A stretch of 49,301 nt of DNA from Alphaproteobacteria bacterium (GTDB lineage Bacteria; Pseudomonadota; Alphaproteobacteria; Sphingomonadales; Sphingomonadaceae). Location: positions 1-49,301 of the forward strand of contig JAUIIG010000022.1 in assembly GCA_030431875.1 (NCBI GenBank), written 5' to 3'. This document shows positions 17,306-25,929 of this stretch, piece by piece; position 1 is the stretch's first letter; every line of letters starts with the position of its first letter. Made by a program: the position numbers and the translations under genes. A model generated the notes under the pieces. It made no database searches. It was not told where the DNA came from and saw only the letters and a program-made list of their open reading frames with translations.

Positions 17306-19126
17306 TTGACCGATTCCGTGGCCGAATGGCCCGCGCGACCGCGCAAGGTTCCGAACATCTTCACGACATGGCTGGCCATCCCGGCGATCATCGCCACGCT
17401 CGGGATAAGCTTCCTTGGCCCTCCGATCCTCGGCCTGTTCATCGTCGTCGCCTTGCTCGCGCCGCAATACCTGCTGTTCGTGCTCATCCCTGCGGCTGTC
17501 GTTGCCGCCATCATCTATCCCTTCGTCCGCTTCGTCATCAAACGGCGCAAGAAGCTGTTCATGGAAATCCAGGCGGAGCGCGACGCATTTGCCGTCGAGG
17601 TCGCAGGGATCCTCGAACGCGGGGAAAGCCCGCCGCCCTACAGCCTGTACCTGCGTCCTTTCTTCACGGACGGGCACCTGACGGCCGACGAGGGCGCTGC
17701 CCGGCTGCTGGCCATCGACCCCACCGAACTCGCAGAAGTCGGCCAGGTCCGCGACACCGAGCGCGCCATGGCCAATGCCCTGGAAGAGCATGCGCCGCTG
17801 GTCTCGCTTGGCCGCCCGTCCGACAGGTTCGGCGCAGGCCGCATCGAAACCGATGACGCGAACTGGAAAGCCCTGTTCGAAAAGCTGATCGCTCATGCCG
17901 AACGCGTGATCATGGTGCCGATAGGCCAACCGGCGACGATGGAGGAAGTGCGCACCATTGCCGCCACGCCCGAACTGCTGGAAAAGACTGTCTTCGTTCG
18001 CCCTGCCAACCGCAAGAGCAAGTCGTTCAACTTCACCCCGGACGAATCGGTCAACACTATTGCAGGCATGTGGGAATGGACGCGCGGCGAACTGGCCGAG
18101 GTGCTTCCCCTGTTTCCCGCCTTCGGCAGCGCACCGCGACTGATCACCTTCGACGAGGAAGGAACCCCTTCGGAATATCGCGGCAACGGCATGGCCTCGC
18201 CGCAGCTGCCTTCAGGGCTGCGTACCTTCATGACCGAAGGCCGGTCCGCAATCGCCGACAAGTGGCTGGTCCCGGCCCTGCTGTTCGTGGCGTTCCTGGT
18301 GGTAATCCCGTACTGGGCGGTACCGATTGGATACTACATCGACCTGGCCTCGCTGCGGTCGGCAGACCTCACGCCTTTTGACGCCCAGCGTGCTTCCTAC
18401 CTGTTCCAGCTGATGGGCATGTGGTCGCTGGTGCTGGTAATCTACAAGTTCGTGACCGGCGATATCCCGACGCGGTTCATCTGGCCGGGAGTCCTGCTTT
18501 CCATCACCTTCCTCGCCGCCTCGAGCGCCTACACCTACTTCTTCGATGCCACGATGGACATGTATGATCCTTACGCGACGAACACCGTCGCCAGCGAAGA
18601 GGAGCTGTGGCTGTTCGAGGCGGGCACCATCGCGCTGGAAGTGGCGATCATCTGGAAGGTCGCCATTTTCGGATGGCTCTCTACCGCCGTCATCACCGGC
18701 AACTCGCTGCGCTGGCAACACATCGCCATCGCCCTCGGGACACACGTGGCGATCAGCTTCGTCGCGCACACTTTCGCCGAAGGCACCTCAGGCGGTGCGC
18801 TGATCTGGGTGGCGCTGGTCCTGCCGTTGCTGCTGGCCCCCATCCTGCCGATCTACGCACGAGCGACCATCGGCCAGGTGGCGCTGTGCCTGATGGCCCT
18901 GTTGCTTTGCTACGGCGCTTCGGCACTGCTCCTGTACGCCGCCTCGGACACCTTGCTGGCGGCGACATCGATGACCTACGGGCTCGAAACGGGAATCTGG
19001 TCCATCGTGTTCGTGCTTGCGCCGGCTGCGCTGCCGCTGATCGGATATGGCTACATTGCCCGGATGATCACCGGGCAGGGACAGGCGCGGCAATGGTCGC
19101 ACGCATTGCCCCGCTACGAAGGGTAA
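17306..19126 (+). CDS. Polytopic membrane protein with conserved cytosolic SLYLRPFFTDG domain, paralogue 1
   Basis: A protein of 606 residues from a TTG start with GGGGGGAA upstream. Two membrane segments (about 20-77), a basic RRKK stretch, a soluble domain (about 85-315) and some seven or eight C-terminal membrane segments. The soluble domain has PPPYSLYLRPFFTDG (109-123), APLVSLGRP (163-171), GAGRIETDDANWKALFEKL (176-194), RVIMVPIG (200-207) and ATMEEVRT (210-217). It is nearly the same as the domain in the protein at 23180, while the membrane parts differ. The strand-helix pattern resembles a TIR-like or other Rossmann-type domain with a Glu in the last motif; that is inference only. No function is known to me. 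Confidence 0.82.
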   Translation: MTDSVAEWPARPRKVPNIFTTWLAIPAIIATLGISFLGPPILGLFIVVALLAPQYLLFVLIPAAVVAAIIYPFVRFVIKRRKKLFMEIQAERDAFAVEVAGILERGESPPPYSLYLRPFFTDGHLTADEGAARLLAIDPTELAEVGQVRDTERAMANALEEHAPLVSLGRPSDRFGAGRIETDDANWKALFEKLIAHAERVIMVPIGQPATMEEVRTIAATPELLEKTVFVRPANRKSKSFNFTPDESVNTIAGMWEWTRGELAEVLPLFPAFGSAPRLITFDEEGTPSEYRGNGMASPQLPSGLRTFMTEGRSAIADKWLVPALLFVAFLVVIPYWAVPIGYYIDLASLRSADLTPFDAQRASYLFQLMGMWSLVLVIYKFVTGDIPTRFIWPGVLLSITFLAASSAYTYFFDATMDMYDPYATNTVASEEELWLFEAGTIALEVAIIWKVAIFGWLSTAVITGNSLRWQHIAIALGTHVAISFVAHTFAEGTSGGALIWVALVLPLLLAPILPIYARATIGQVALCLMALLLCYGASALLLYAASDTLLAATSMTYGLETGIWSIVFVLAPAALPLIGYGYIARMITGQGQARQWSHALPRYEG

Positions 19127-19211
19127 GGGCCGCAGGGCTTGCACCGCGCCGACCTCCAATATAATTACGCCTGAAACCGGATTCACGGGTAGAAGCGTTC
19201 CTGCGGAGGTT

Positions 19212-19276
19212 AGGAGCGGGCGGCCCGGAACTCCTTGCCTTCCCCTGCCTTCCTAGGGGTGAGACCAAGGAAGGAG
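19212..19276 (+). promoter_or_regulatory. Leader with possible mutually exclusive hairpins before the PLP enzyme gene
   Basis: AGGAG-CGGG (19212-19220) can pair with CCCG...CTCCT (19224-19235). Alternatively CCTTCC (19248-19253) pairs with GGAAGG (19269-19274), covering the Shine-Dalgarno AAGGAG (19271-19276); CCTTG (19233-19237), part of the first stem, can also pair with CAAGG (19266-19270). This layout could switch ribosome access. It does not match a SAM riboswitch consensus I recognise. Confidence 0.35.
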
Positions 19277-19282
19277 CCTGAC

Positions 19283-20614
19283 ATGGCTGACAACCACGAC
19301 GATCCGCTGAACGCTGTCGACACCCCCACCCCGCGCCGCAAGCCCAAGCCCGAAGTGCCCTCCATCGGCGGGCGCGAGCTGAAGCCGTCGACGCTGATGA
19401 TGGGCCTCGGCTACGACGCCTCGCTGTCCGAAGGCTCGCTCAAGCCGCCGATCTTCCTCACCTCCACCTTCGCCTTCGAGAACGCTGCCGCCGGCAAGCG
19501 CCACTTCGAAGGCATCACGGGCAAGCGTCCGGGCGGGGCCGAAGGCCTCGTCTATTCGCGCTTCAACGGGCCGAACCAGGAAATCCTCGAGGATCGCCTT
19601 GCCGTGTGGGACGGCGCCGAAGACGCACTGTGCTTCTCTTCCGGCATGACCGCCATCGCCGTGCTGATCCTGGCTGCCTGCAACGCCGGCGACGTGATCG
19701 TGCACTCCGGCCCGCTCTATGCCGCGTCCGAAGGCTTCGTCGCCAAGGTGATGGCAAAGTACGGCGTCACCTATGTCGCCTTCCCCGCCGGGGCCAGCCG
19801 TGAGGAGCTGGACGCGGTGATGAAAAAGGCCAAGGCCATGGCCGAGGAACAGGGCGGCGAAGTGCCGCTGATCTACCTCGAAAGCCCGGGCAACCCCACC
19901 AACGCGCTGGTCGATATCGAGGCCGTGCGCGATGCCCGCGACGCGCATTTCGATGCCGACCGCTGCCCCATCGCCATCGACAACACCTTCCTCGGCCCGC
20001 TGTGGCAGAAGCCGCTGGATCACGGTGCGGACCTGGTCGTCTATTCGCTGACCAAGTACGTCGGCGGCCATTCGGACCTCGTTGCCGGCTCGGTTTCCGG
20101 CGACAAGAAATGGATCGATGCGATCCGCGCGCTGCGCAACACCATGGGCGGCATTGCCGACCCGAATACTGCGTGGATGCTGCTGCGCTCGCTGGAGACG
20201 GTCGAACTGCGCATGCAGCGTGCGGGCGAAAACGCGGCCAAGGTCTGCGCATTCCTTAAGGCCCATCCCAAGGTCGAAGGTCTCGGCTACCTCGGCATGA
20301 TCGAGAACGCCCGCCAGCAGGACATCTACGATCGCCACTGCCTGGGTGCGGGATCCACCTTCTCGCTGTTCATCAAGGGCGGCGAGGCGGAATGCTTCCG
20401 GTTCCTCGACGCGCTGCAGGTGGCCAAGCTGGCCGTCAGCCTCGGCGGCACCGAGACTCTGGCCAGCCATCCGGCCTCGATGACGCACCTCTCCGTACCC
20501 GAAGGCCGCCGCGCGGAGCTGGGCATTGCCGACAACCTGGTGCGCATTTCGATCGGCATCGAAGACCCCGATGACCTGATCGCGGACTTCGAACAGGCAC
20601 TGGAAGCGGTGTAA
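19283..20614 (+). CDS. Cystathionine gamma-synthase family PLP enzyme
   Basis: A cytosolic enzyme of 443 residues in the Cys/Met metabolism PLP-dependent family (transsulphuration, O-acylhomoserine sulphhydrylation or methionine gamma-lyase). Key features: YSRFNGPNQEILEDRLA, the phosphate-binding SSGMTAIA (119-126), YLESPGNPTN, IDNTF with Asp233 that contacts the pyridine nitrogen, and YSLTKYVGGHSD with Lys258 as Schiff base. An N-terminal extension of about 30 residues rich in Pro and Lys is unusual. Start at ATG 19283 with AAGGAG. Which reaction it performs cannot be decided by eye. Confidence 0.9.
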   Translation: MADNHDDPLNAVDTPTPRRKPKPEVPSIGGRELKPSTLMMGLGYDASLSEGSLKPPIFLTSTFAFENAAAGKRHFEGITGKRPGGAEGLVYSRFNGPNQEILEDRLAVWDGAEDALCFSSGMTAIAVLILAACNAGDVIVHSGPLYAASEGFVAKVMAKYGVTYVAFPAGASREELDAVMKKAKAMAEEQGGEVPLIYLESPGNPTNALVDIEAVRDARDAHFDADRCPIAIDNTFLGPLWQKPLDHGADLVVYSLTKYVGGHSDLVAGSVSGDKKWIDAIRALRNTMGGIADPNTAWMLLRSLETVELRMQRAGENAAKVCAFLKAHPKVEGLGYLGMIENARQQDIYDRHCLGAGSTFSLFIKGGEAECFRFLDALQVAKLAVSLGGTETLASHPASMTHLSVPEGRRAELGIADNLVRISIGIEDPDDLIADFEQALEAV

Positions 20615-20714
20615 CCACACATTTGGCACCTTGCCCTGCCTGCTTGCAGACAGCTAAGAGCAAGGTCGAGTGGCTTAGGTCACACCAAAGCTTTCGGAAA
20701 CGGACGGAATTATA

Positions 20715-21677
20715 GTGCTTCGCAAATATGCTCTTTTTGTCGGCGTCGCCGCCCTTGGCGCCCTGGTCACCTCTTGCGGAGGCGACGGCACCGCGAACCC
20801 GACGCCGACTCCCACCGGCACGGGAACGGCCACCCCGACTCCGACGCCGACCAGCTCGCAGGTGGACTATTCGGTTACCGAGGCCTTCACCGCAGAGAGC
20901 ATCAACGCCAATGCGGTCTTCGCCTATTTCACCGCTGACGGTTCGATGGACGAAACCTTCAACGGTGCCTCGCGGTTGAACGGGGTTTCCGCCATCCGCT
21001 TCGAAACCGATCCCGAAGCCGTGACCTTCGTTTTCCCCGACCTCAACGACCAGGTGGTGTTCGACGCCGCCGATTTCGTCAGCGTCAGCGCCACCCAGCG
21101 CGACTATGCGCGGGCGGGCGAGAAGCTCACCATGCTGCTGCCCTTCACGCACATCCTGCAGGTGAGTTATGAGCAGACGCAGGATTTCACCCGCGACACG
21201 ACCGACGGCTCCCTGCGCTCGACGCGCGCGGCCTTCTTCTTCAACCGCGTTGAAACGACCGACGATGTCACGACCACGTTGAATTACACTGGCACGGTCC
21301 AGGTTGCGGGCGGCGATCCGGAGGTTACCGCCTCCGACGCGCTCTCGGCCCCCAATGTCACCTTCAACCTGCAGAATACCGGCAGCAAGGTGGTTGGCAC
21401 GATCGAGATCTATGAAGACGTCAACGGTACCCCGACGCTGATTGCCACCCTGGATTTCGACGGGGCGGTGAACAATACCAGCACCTTCTCCGGCGATCTT
21501 GAAGACGCGACCAACAATTTCACCGGCAACTTTGCCGGGGCCATCGCCGGGCCGAACCGCGAAGAGCTGTTCATTCTGTTCTCGATTTCCGGCGTCGAAG
21601 GCGAAGACCCGGACGATGCCAGCGACGACGACCTCGACGCCCGCCGCATCGTGGGCCGGTTCATCGGCGCCCGCTAA
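20715..21677 (+). CDS. Lipoprotein of unknown function with proline-threonine linker
   Basis: A protein of 320 residues from a GTG start. The signal peptide ends in LVTSC, so Cys21 is lipidated. A low-complexity linker of alternating Pro and Thr (about 29-48) tethers a beta-rich domain (VDYSVTEAFTAESINANAVF onwards) that resembles surface lipoproteins without motif I can name. The acidic segment EGEDPDDASDDDLD precedes the C-terminal RRIVGRFIGAR. The same kind of linker occurs in Pal and two protease lipoproteins of this window. Confidence 0.78.
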   Translation: MLRKYALFVGVAALGALVTSCGGDGTANPTPTPTGTGTATPTPTPTSSQVDYSVTEAFTAESINANAVFAYFTADGSMDETFNGASRLNGVSAIRFETDPEAVTFVFPDLNDQVVFDAADFVSVSATQRDYARAGEKLTMLLPFTHILQVSYEQTQDFTRDTTDGSLRSTRAAFFFNRVETTDDVTTTLNYTGTVQVAGGDPEVTASDALSAPNVTFNLQNTGSKVVGTIEIYEDVNGTPTLIATLDFDGAVNNTSTFSGDLEDATNNFTGNFAGAIAGPNREELFILFSISGVEGEDPDDASDDDLDARRIVGRFIGAR

Positions 21678-21973
21678 CAGGCAAACATCCCTGACAAGCG
21701 TTCAGGGCCGTTCTGTGAAAAACGGGGCGGCGCTGGTTTGACTAAGGGGGTCGCATCGCCGCCCCGCAAGGTTGGCGACCGCACGTAAATGCGATCGATG
21801 ACATGCGGCAGGATTCCCCTGTCCGGGCGATGCATGGCGCTCGCCCGCCTATCGGGGGAAGCGGCATGGAGGCACGCCGCTCCCGCAGATCACGCAGCAA
21901 TTATTCGCGCAGCCCGATGCGCCGGGCCATGCCATGGCCATGGCAAAACCCGCGCACACCCATGGTGGCGAGC
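21678..21973. other. Gene-free stretch with strong hairpin and palindrome
   Basis: 296 bases between convergent genes. CGGGGCGGCG (21723-21732) and CGCCGCCCCG (21757-21766) form a ten-base perfect stem around 24 bases, without a T tract. TGCCATGGCCATGGCA (21930-21945) is a perfect 16-base palindrome. Several short frames exist, but none has protein-like sequence with a ribosome binding site, so no gene is called. The hairpin may mark the end of the lipoprotein transcript. Confidence 0.5.
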
Positions 21974-22501
21974 TCAGAGCTTGGCGAGAACGTCTTTCAG
22001 TGCGGCGACATGCTCGGCATTGTGCAGCTTGCCCGCTGCCATGTCGAAGGCATCGTAGAACTGCGGCAGGGACCAGGTGCCGCGCAGGTCGCCGCCGAAG
22101 ATCGGCGCCGCCGTTGCCGCGACTTCCAGCACCCTTCCGGCGCCGCCCGGGCCGCCCGAAGTGGCGAGCAGCACCATCGGCTTGCCCTGCCACACGTCGC
22201 GGTCGATCCGCGTGCACCAGTCGAACAGGTTCTTGAAAGCGGCCGGATAGTAGCCGTTGTGCTCGGCCAGGCCGATCAGCAGCGCGTCAGCCCCGGCAAT
22301 CCGGTCACGGAAATCGTGGGCCAGCTGCGGGATGCCATCGGCTTCCTCGCGATCATGCCGGTACAGCGGCATCTCGAAATCGTGCACGTCCAGCGTTTCG
22401 ATCTCGACATCGTCGAGCAGCGAAGCGGCATAGGTCACCAGCTGGCGGTTGATCGAGACAGAGGAATTGCTGGCAGCGAAAGCGAGGACCTTGCGGGACA
22501 T
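21974..22501 (-). CDS. NAD(P)H-dependent FMN reductase family oxidoreductase
   Basis: A flavodoxin-fold protein of 175 residues. The N-terminal VLAFAASNSSVSINRQLVTYAASLL is the FMN phosphate-binding loop; PLYRHDREEADGIP and GLAEHNGYYPAAFKNLFDW are the NADPH-dependent FMN reductase signatures (usually S/P-E-Y-N-x-x-x-P-A-x-L-K-N; here E-H-N-G-Y-Y-P-A-A-F-K-N). It reduces flavin or quinone-like acceptors; true substrate unknown. Nine bases separate its start from the stop of the J-domain gene on the same strand, so they are probably one operon. Confidence 0.9.
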   Translation of the reverse strand: MSRKVLAFAASNSSVSINRQLVTYAASLLDDVEIETLDVHDFEMPLYRHDREEADGIPQLAHDFRDRIAGADALLIGLAEHNGYYPAAFKNLFDWCTRIDRDVWQGKPMVLLATSGGPGGAGRVLEVAATAAPIFGGDLRGTWSLPQFYDAFDMAAGKLHNAEHVAALKDVLAKL

Positions 22502-22510
22502 GGGTGACTT

Positions 22511-23044
22511 TTAACCTTTCCATTCGCGGCGTTCTTCTGCCGCCTTGAGCACTTCGTAGGCGAGTTGCAGCTTCTGGAACTCGTCCGCTGCTTCCTTGTC
22601 GCCGGGTTTCACGTCAGGGTGCACCTTCTTGGCGCGGGCGCGGTACTCGCGCTTGATTGCGTCGAAATCGGCATCGGCTTCCAGCTCGAGCACTTCGAGC
22701 GCGCGCATCTCGTCGGCGCTTCGCGATCCGTCGCCACTACCGCCCCAGCCGTAATGCTGCGCTTCGGCATAGCCGGCGCTTTCCGCCTGTTCGGCCTTGG
22801 CGCGGCTGGCGGCCTCTTCCTTGTCGAGGCCTTCGAAATAGTCCCAGCCCTTGTTGTATTCCGCCGCGTGCTTCTCGCAGAAGTACCAGCGGTCCTTGCT
22901 GTTGGGGCTCTTGGGTGCGGGGCACTTGCCCGGCTCGTTGCAGCCATGGCGGTCGCAGATGCGCACCTCGACCGCATCGCGGCCCTCGTCATAGCCACGC
23001 CAACGCGGGAATCCCCAGTCGTTCGACCGGCCAGAACGCGCCAT
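22511..23044 (-). CDS. J-domain protein with N-terminal Cys/His cluster
   Basis: A protein of 177 residues. The C-terminal J domain (about 112-172) has KKVHPDVKPGDKEAADEF with HPD at 142-144, which should stimulate DnaK ATPase. The N-terminal part has C30, H33, C35, C41, C56 and H59 in RICDRHGCNEPGKC and WYFCEKHAAEYNKGWDYFEGL, a possible zinc-binding module that would make it a specialised co-chaperone rather than DnaJ. It lacks the Gly/Phe and CxxCxGxG regions of DnaJ. It lies directly upstream of the flavin reductase. Confidence 0.88.
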   Translation of the reverse strand: MARSGRSNDWGFPRWRGYDEGRDAVEVRICDRHGCNEPGKCPAPKSPNSKDRWYFCEKHAAEYNKGWDYFEGLDKEEAASRAKAEQAESAGYAEAQHYGWGGSGDGSRSADEMRALEVLELEADADFDAIKREYRARAKKVHPDVKPGDKEAADEFQKLQLAYEVLKAAEERREWKG

Positions 23045-23179
23045 CAGCTATTGGTCCCGCAATGCAGCATGGCGCCCATATAGGGAGGTCTTGCGCCCGC
23101 GTGAACCGGTCTTGTTGGCCGTAGGTCAGGGCTTGCATCAATTGATCGCTGCGGCATGATGGCGACGGGGGTAATCATC

Positions 23180-25030
23180 ATGAGCGAACTCGCCGAATGG
23201 CCGCGTGCACCGAAGCGGGTGCCGCATATCCTGAAAAGCCCGGCCGCGGTGCCGGGCTTGATTGCGACTTTCCTGGTGCCGTTTGGCGTGCCAATTTCCA
23301 TCGGCTTGTTCCTCTATGAGGTCATTGAGGGGCGGTGGCTGACCGGCCTCATCCAGTTCATCCTGACCATGGCGGTGATCGCCGGCTTCGTGTGGTTCAC
23401 CGTCTGGCTGCGCCGCCGCCAATATGCCGAGGTGCAGGAAGAGCGGGACGAATTTGCCAACGCCGTGGCGGACCTGCTGTTGCAGGGCCATGAGCCGCCG
23501 CCCTACAGCCTGTACCTGCGCCCCTTCTTCACCGACGGCCACCTGACCGCAGACGAAGGCGTGGCGCGCTACCTGACCTTCGAAGCAGACGAGATCGCCG
23601 ATATCGGCCAGAAGCGCGACATGGAACGGGCAGCGGCCAAGGCGCTGGAACAGCATGCGCCGCTGATCTCGCTGGGCCGCCCCAACACCCGGCTGGGTGC
23701 CGGACGGATCGAGACCGAGGACGAGAACTGGAAGGCTCTGTTCGAAAAGCTGATCGCCCATGCCCAGCGGGTGATCATCGTCCCCATCGGCCAGCCCGCG
23801 ACGATGGAGGAGATCCGCACCATCGCCACCACGCCGGAACTGCTGGAAAAGACCGTTTTCGTGCTGCCGAAGGATCGCCGCAACAAGCAGTTCTCCTTCA
23901 CTCCGGACGAGAGCATAAAGTCCATCGGCGGGATGTGGGATCACACCCGCGAAGCCGTGAAGGACGCCCTGCCTGCCTTCCCGTCCTTTGCCGGCGGCGC
24001 GCGGCTGGTAACCTTCCCCGCGCCGGACGAGGCGGTGGAATATCGCGGCAACGGCATCTGCGCCGTCCAGCAACCGTCAGGCATCAAGCGCTTCCTGACC
24101 GAAGGCAGGGCCACCACGCTCGACTGGCTGATGCTGCCGGTGCTGTTGCTGGCCGGCAGCATCGCCACCATGAACTACGTCGACATCGGCATGCCTCCGC
24201 CAGAACCCAGCGGTCGCAGCTATGTCCAGTGGATCGCGGAAGGAAACGTGGGCCGGTTCTTCCTGCAGAACGTGGTCATCCTGCCGATGATGCTGATCGG
24301 TATCTACAAGATGGTGACCGGGGACCTGCCGCGCAGGATAGGCCGTCCCATGGGCGGGGCGCTGTTCCTCTATTCCATCGGTTGCATCGTCTATTCGATC
24401 TGGCTCAACGTCGTGCTGCGCGGCGATGGCGCGGCCGATGGCTTGGACATGCCGTTGTCGGATGCCGCCTCCTTGCTGGGCTCTTTCATGAACGCGCTGG
24501 TGGGCTATGCAGCGGTTGCGCTGATCCTGCAGCGGGACATGCGCAAGATGGACCTGCTGTTCATCCTGCTGATCGCGCTGGCCTTGCTCTCGCGTCGCTA
24601 TCTGATCCCCGAATTCGAGATTGAAACCCGCGCCGATCCGCGCTGGATCGCCACCTTCCTGCTTACCAGCACCCTGACATGTATCCCGCTGGCCCTGCCC
24701 TTGCTGCGCACCGGGGGACAGGTTCCGCGCTGGCTGGCCCTGGTCGCACCCTTCACGGCAGTCCTGTTCGCCAACCTGGTGTTCAACTTCCTGTTGTGGG
24801 AAAATTACATCGAATGGGTGATCGCCGGGCGCGAGTGCGAATTTACCTACGGTGAGGAAGAACTTGCCTGCTATTCCGCCCGGGCGTGGAAGCAGATCGG
24901 CTGGTACGTCCTGATGGGGGTAAACCAGATGTTCTGGATCATGGCCATGGCCATCGGCTTGCGCCATTACACCGGGCTTGGCCTTCCCCAACGCTGGGCC
25001 GAACCGCTGCCGAAGTACGACGAGGCCTGA
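23180..25030 (+). CDS. Polytopic membrane protein with conserved cytosolic SLYLRPFFTDG domain, paralogue 2
   Basis: A protein of 616 residues. Two N-terminal membrane segments (about 22-76), a soluble domain (about 82-310) and about eight C-terminal membrane segments. The soluble part shares PPPYSLYLRPFFTDGHLTAD, GAGRIET and NWKALFEKLIAHA, VPIGQPATMEE, and TPELLEKTVFV almost letter for letter with the protein at 17306. Outside it, the membrane parts are barely alignable. Start at ATG 23180 with GGGGG eight bases upstream; both proteins also share the opening (A)EWP-RxPxxVP. It lies divergent from the J-domain gene. Function unknown; a signal-sensing or effector role is speculation. Confidence 0.85.
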   Translation: MSELAEWPRAPKRVPHILKSPAAVPGLIATFLVPFGVPISIGLFLYEVIEGRWLTGLIQFILTMAVIAGFVWFTVWLRRRQYAEVQEERDEFANAVADLLLQGHEPPPYSLYLRPFFTDGHLTADEGVARYLTFEADEIADIGQKRDMERAAAKALEQHAPLISLGRPNTRLGAGRIETEDENWKALFEKLIAHAQRVIIVPIGQPATMEEIRTIATTPELLEKTVFVLPKDRRNKQFSFTPDESIKSIGGMWDHTREAVKDALPAFPSFAGGARLVTFPAPDEAVEYRGNGICAVQQPSGIKRFLTEGRATTLDWLMLPVLLLAGSIATMNYVDIGMPPPEPSGRSYVQWIAEGNVGRFFLQNVVILPMMLIGIYKMVTGDLPRRIGRPMGGALFLYSIGCIVYSIWLNVVLRGDGAADGLDMPLSDAASLLGSFMNALVGYAAVALILQRDMRKMDLLFILLIALALLSRRYLIPEFEIETRADPRWIATFLLTSTLTCIPLALPLLRTGGQVPRWLALVAPFTAVLFANLVFNFLLWENYIEWVIAGRECEFTYGEEELACYSARAWKQIGWYVLMGVNQMFWIMAMAIGLRHYTGLGLPQRWAEPLPKYDEA

Positions 25031-25154
25031 AGCTCGCGCCGCTGGAGAAGTCGCACCTTTCACACAATTGATACAAACTAGTGCAAAATGCTGCATTGCA
25101 ATATGGGCGGCATCGCCTATCTGCACCCCAGACAGAGTCAACCAGCAGGACCTC

Positions 25155-25334
25155 ATGAGCAAGCAGCTCGCCATTTCCGCCGCCTTTTCCGTCTTCGCAA
25201 TGGCGGCCTTTTCGCTGTCGGCCACGGCCGCGCAGCCGAACCCGCTGGCGGACACGCAAACGGGCGCGGAAGCCCTTGCCGCCGCGCCCGCTGCCAGCCC
25301 GTCAGCGACGGGCCTGTTTGATTTCATCCGCTAA
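25155..25334 (+). CDS. Small secreted protein
   Basis: A protein of 59 residues with a clear signal peptide (MSKQLAISAAFSVFAMAAFSLSATAA). Cleavage would leave about 33 residues, QPNPLADTQTGAEALAAAPA and a C-terminal TGLFDFIR. AGGA lies upstream of ATG 25155. It is convergent and directly abutting pal, its last stop base being 25334 and the pal stop beginning at 25335. No homologous family recognised. Confidence 0.6.
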   Translation: MSKQLAISAAFSVFAMAAFSLSATAAQPNPLADTQTGAEALAAAPAASPSATGLFDFIR

Positions 25335-25859
25335 TCAGCGTTCGATCATCACCGTCACGGCACGACGGTTGCGCGCCCATGCGGCTTCGGTCGAACCGGT
25401 CGCAGCCGGACGTTCCTCACCATAGCTGACAGTCCGCAGGCGGCTTTCGGGCACGCCCAGGCTGACGAGGTAGTTCTTCGCCGCATTGGCACGACGCTCG
25501 CCCAGGGCGAGGTTGTAGTCGCGCGTGCCGCGTTCGTCGGCATGGCCTTCAACAGTGGCGCGGGCATTGCTGAACTGCAGCAGGTATTCGGCCTGTCGGC
25601 GCAGGGCAGCACCGTCCTCGTTGTCGATATTGTACATGTCGGTGTCGAAGTAGATCGTATCGGCACCCTGCATGGCGGCCGCGAAGTGCGACTGCGAACC
25701 CGGCTGCGGGCCCGGAGGCGTAGTCGCAGTCGGCGTCGGGGTCGGGGTCGGTGCGACCGTATCCTGCGGAGCGTCGGGCACGATGACCGGCGGTTCCTTC
25801 TTGCAGGCACTGAGCGCGAGTGCGCTGGTAAGCGTAACAGCAATTATCAGGCGTTTCAT
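25335..25859 (-). CDS. pal: Peptidoglycan-associated lipoprotein Pal
   Basis: A protein of 174 residues. Its signal peptide ends in ALSAC (Cys19 lipidated), followed by a Pro-Thr linker (about 37-52) and an OmpA-like domain with IYFDTDMYNIDNE, VEGHADERGTRDYNLALGERRANAAKNYL and RNRRAV, the peptidoglycan (diaminopimelate) binding signature. It anchors the outer membrane to peptidoglycan and interacts with TolB. AAGGAG precedes its ATG. Last gene of the tol-pal cluster, 70 bases after tolB. Confidence 0.96.
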   Translation of the reverse strand: MKRLIIAVTLTSALALSACKKEPPVIVPDAPQDTVAPTPTPTPTATTPPGPQPGSQSHFAAAMQGADTIYFDTDMYNIDNEDGAALRRQAEYLLQFSNARATVEGHADERGTRDYNLALGERRANAAKNYLVSLGVPESRLRTVSYGEERPAATGSTEAAWARNRRAVTVMIER

Positions 25860-25929
25860 GTTTGGCTCTCCTTGAACCAGGTTCGGCGAATTGAACTCTT
25901 ATTGCGACCCTTATGGGGAACTAACGCTA

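Noticed and set aside
15817-17856. Plus-strand frame of 679 residues spanning the transporter and paralogue 1
   Set aside because: It runs across two real genes in another frame and is arginine-rich without any family sequence.
19127-19282. SAM riboswitch before the PLP enzyme
   Set aside because: I could not find the conserved cores of SAM-I, SAM-II or SAM-V; only generic hairpins are visible.
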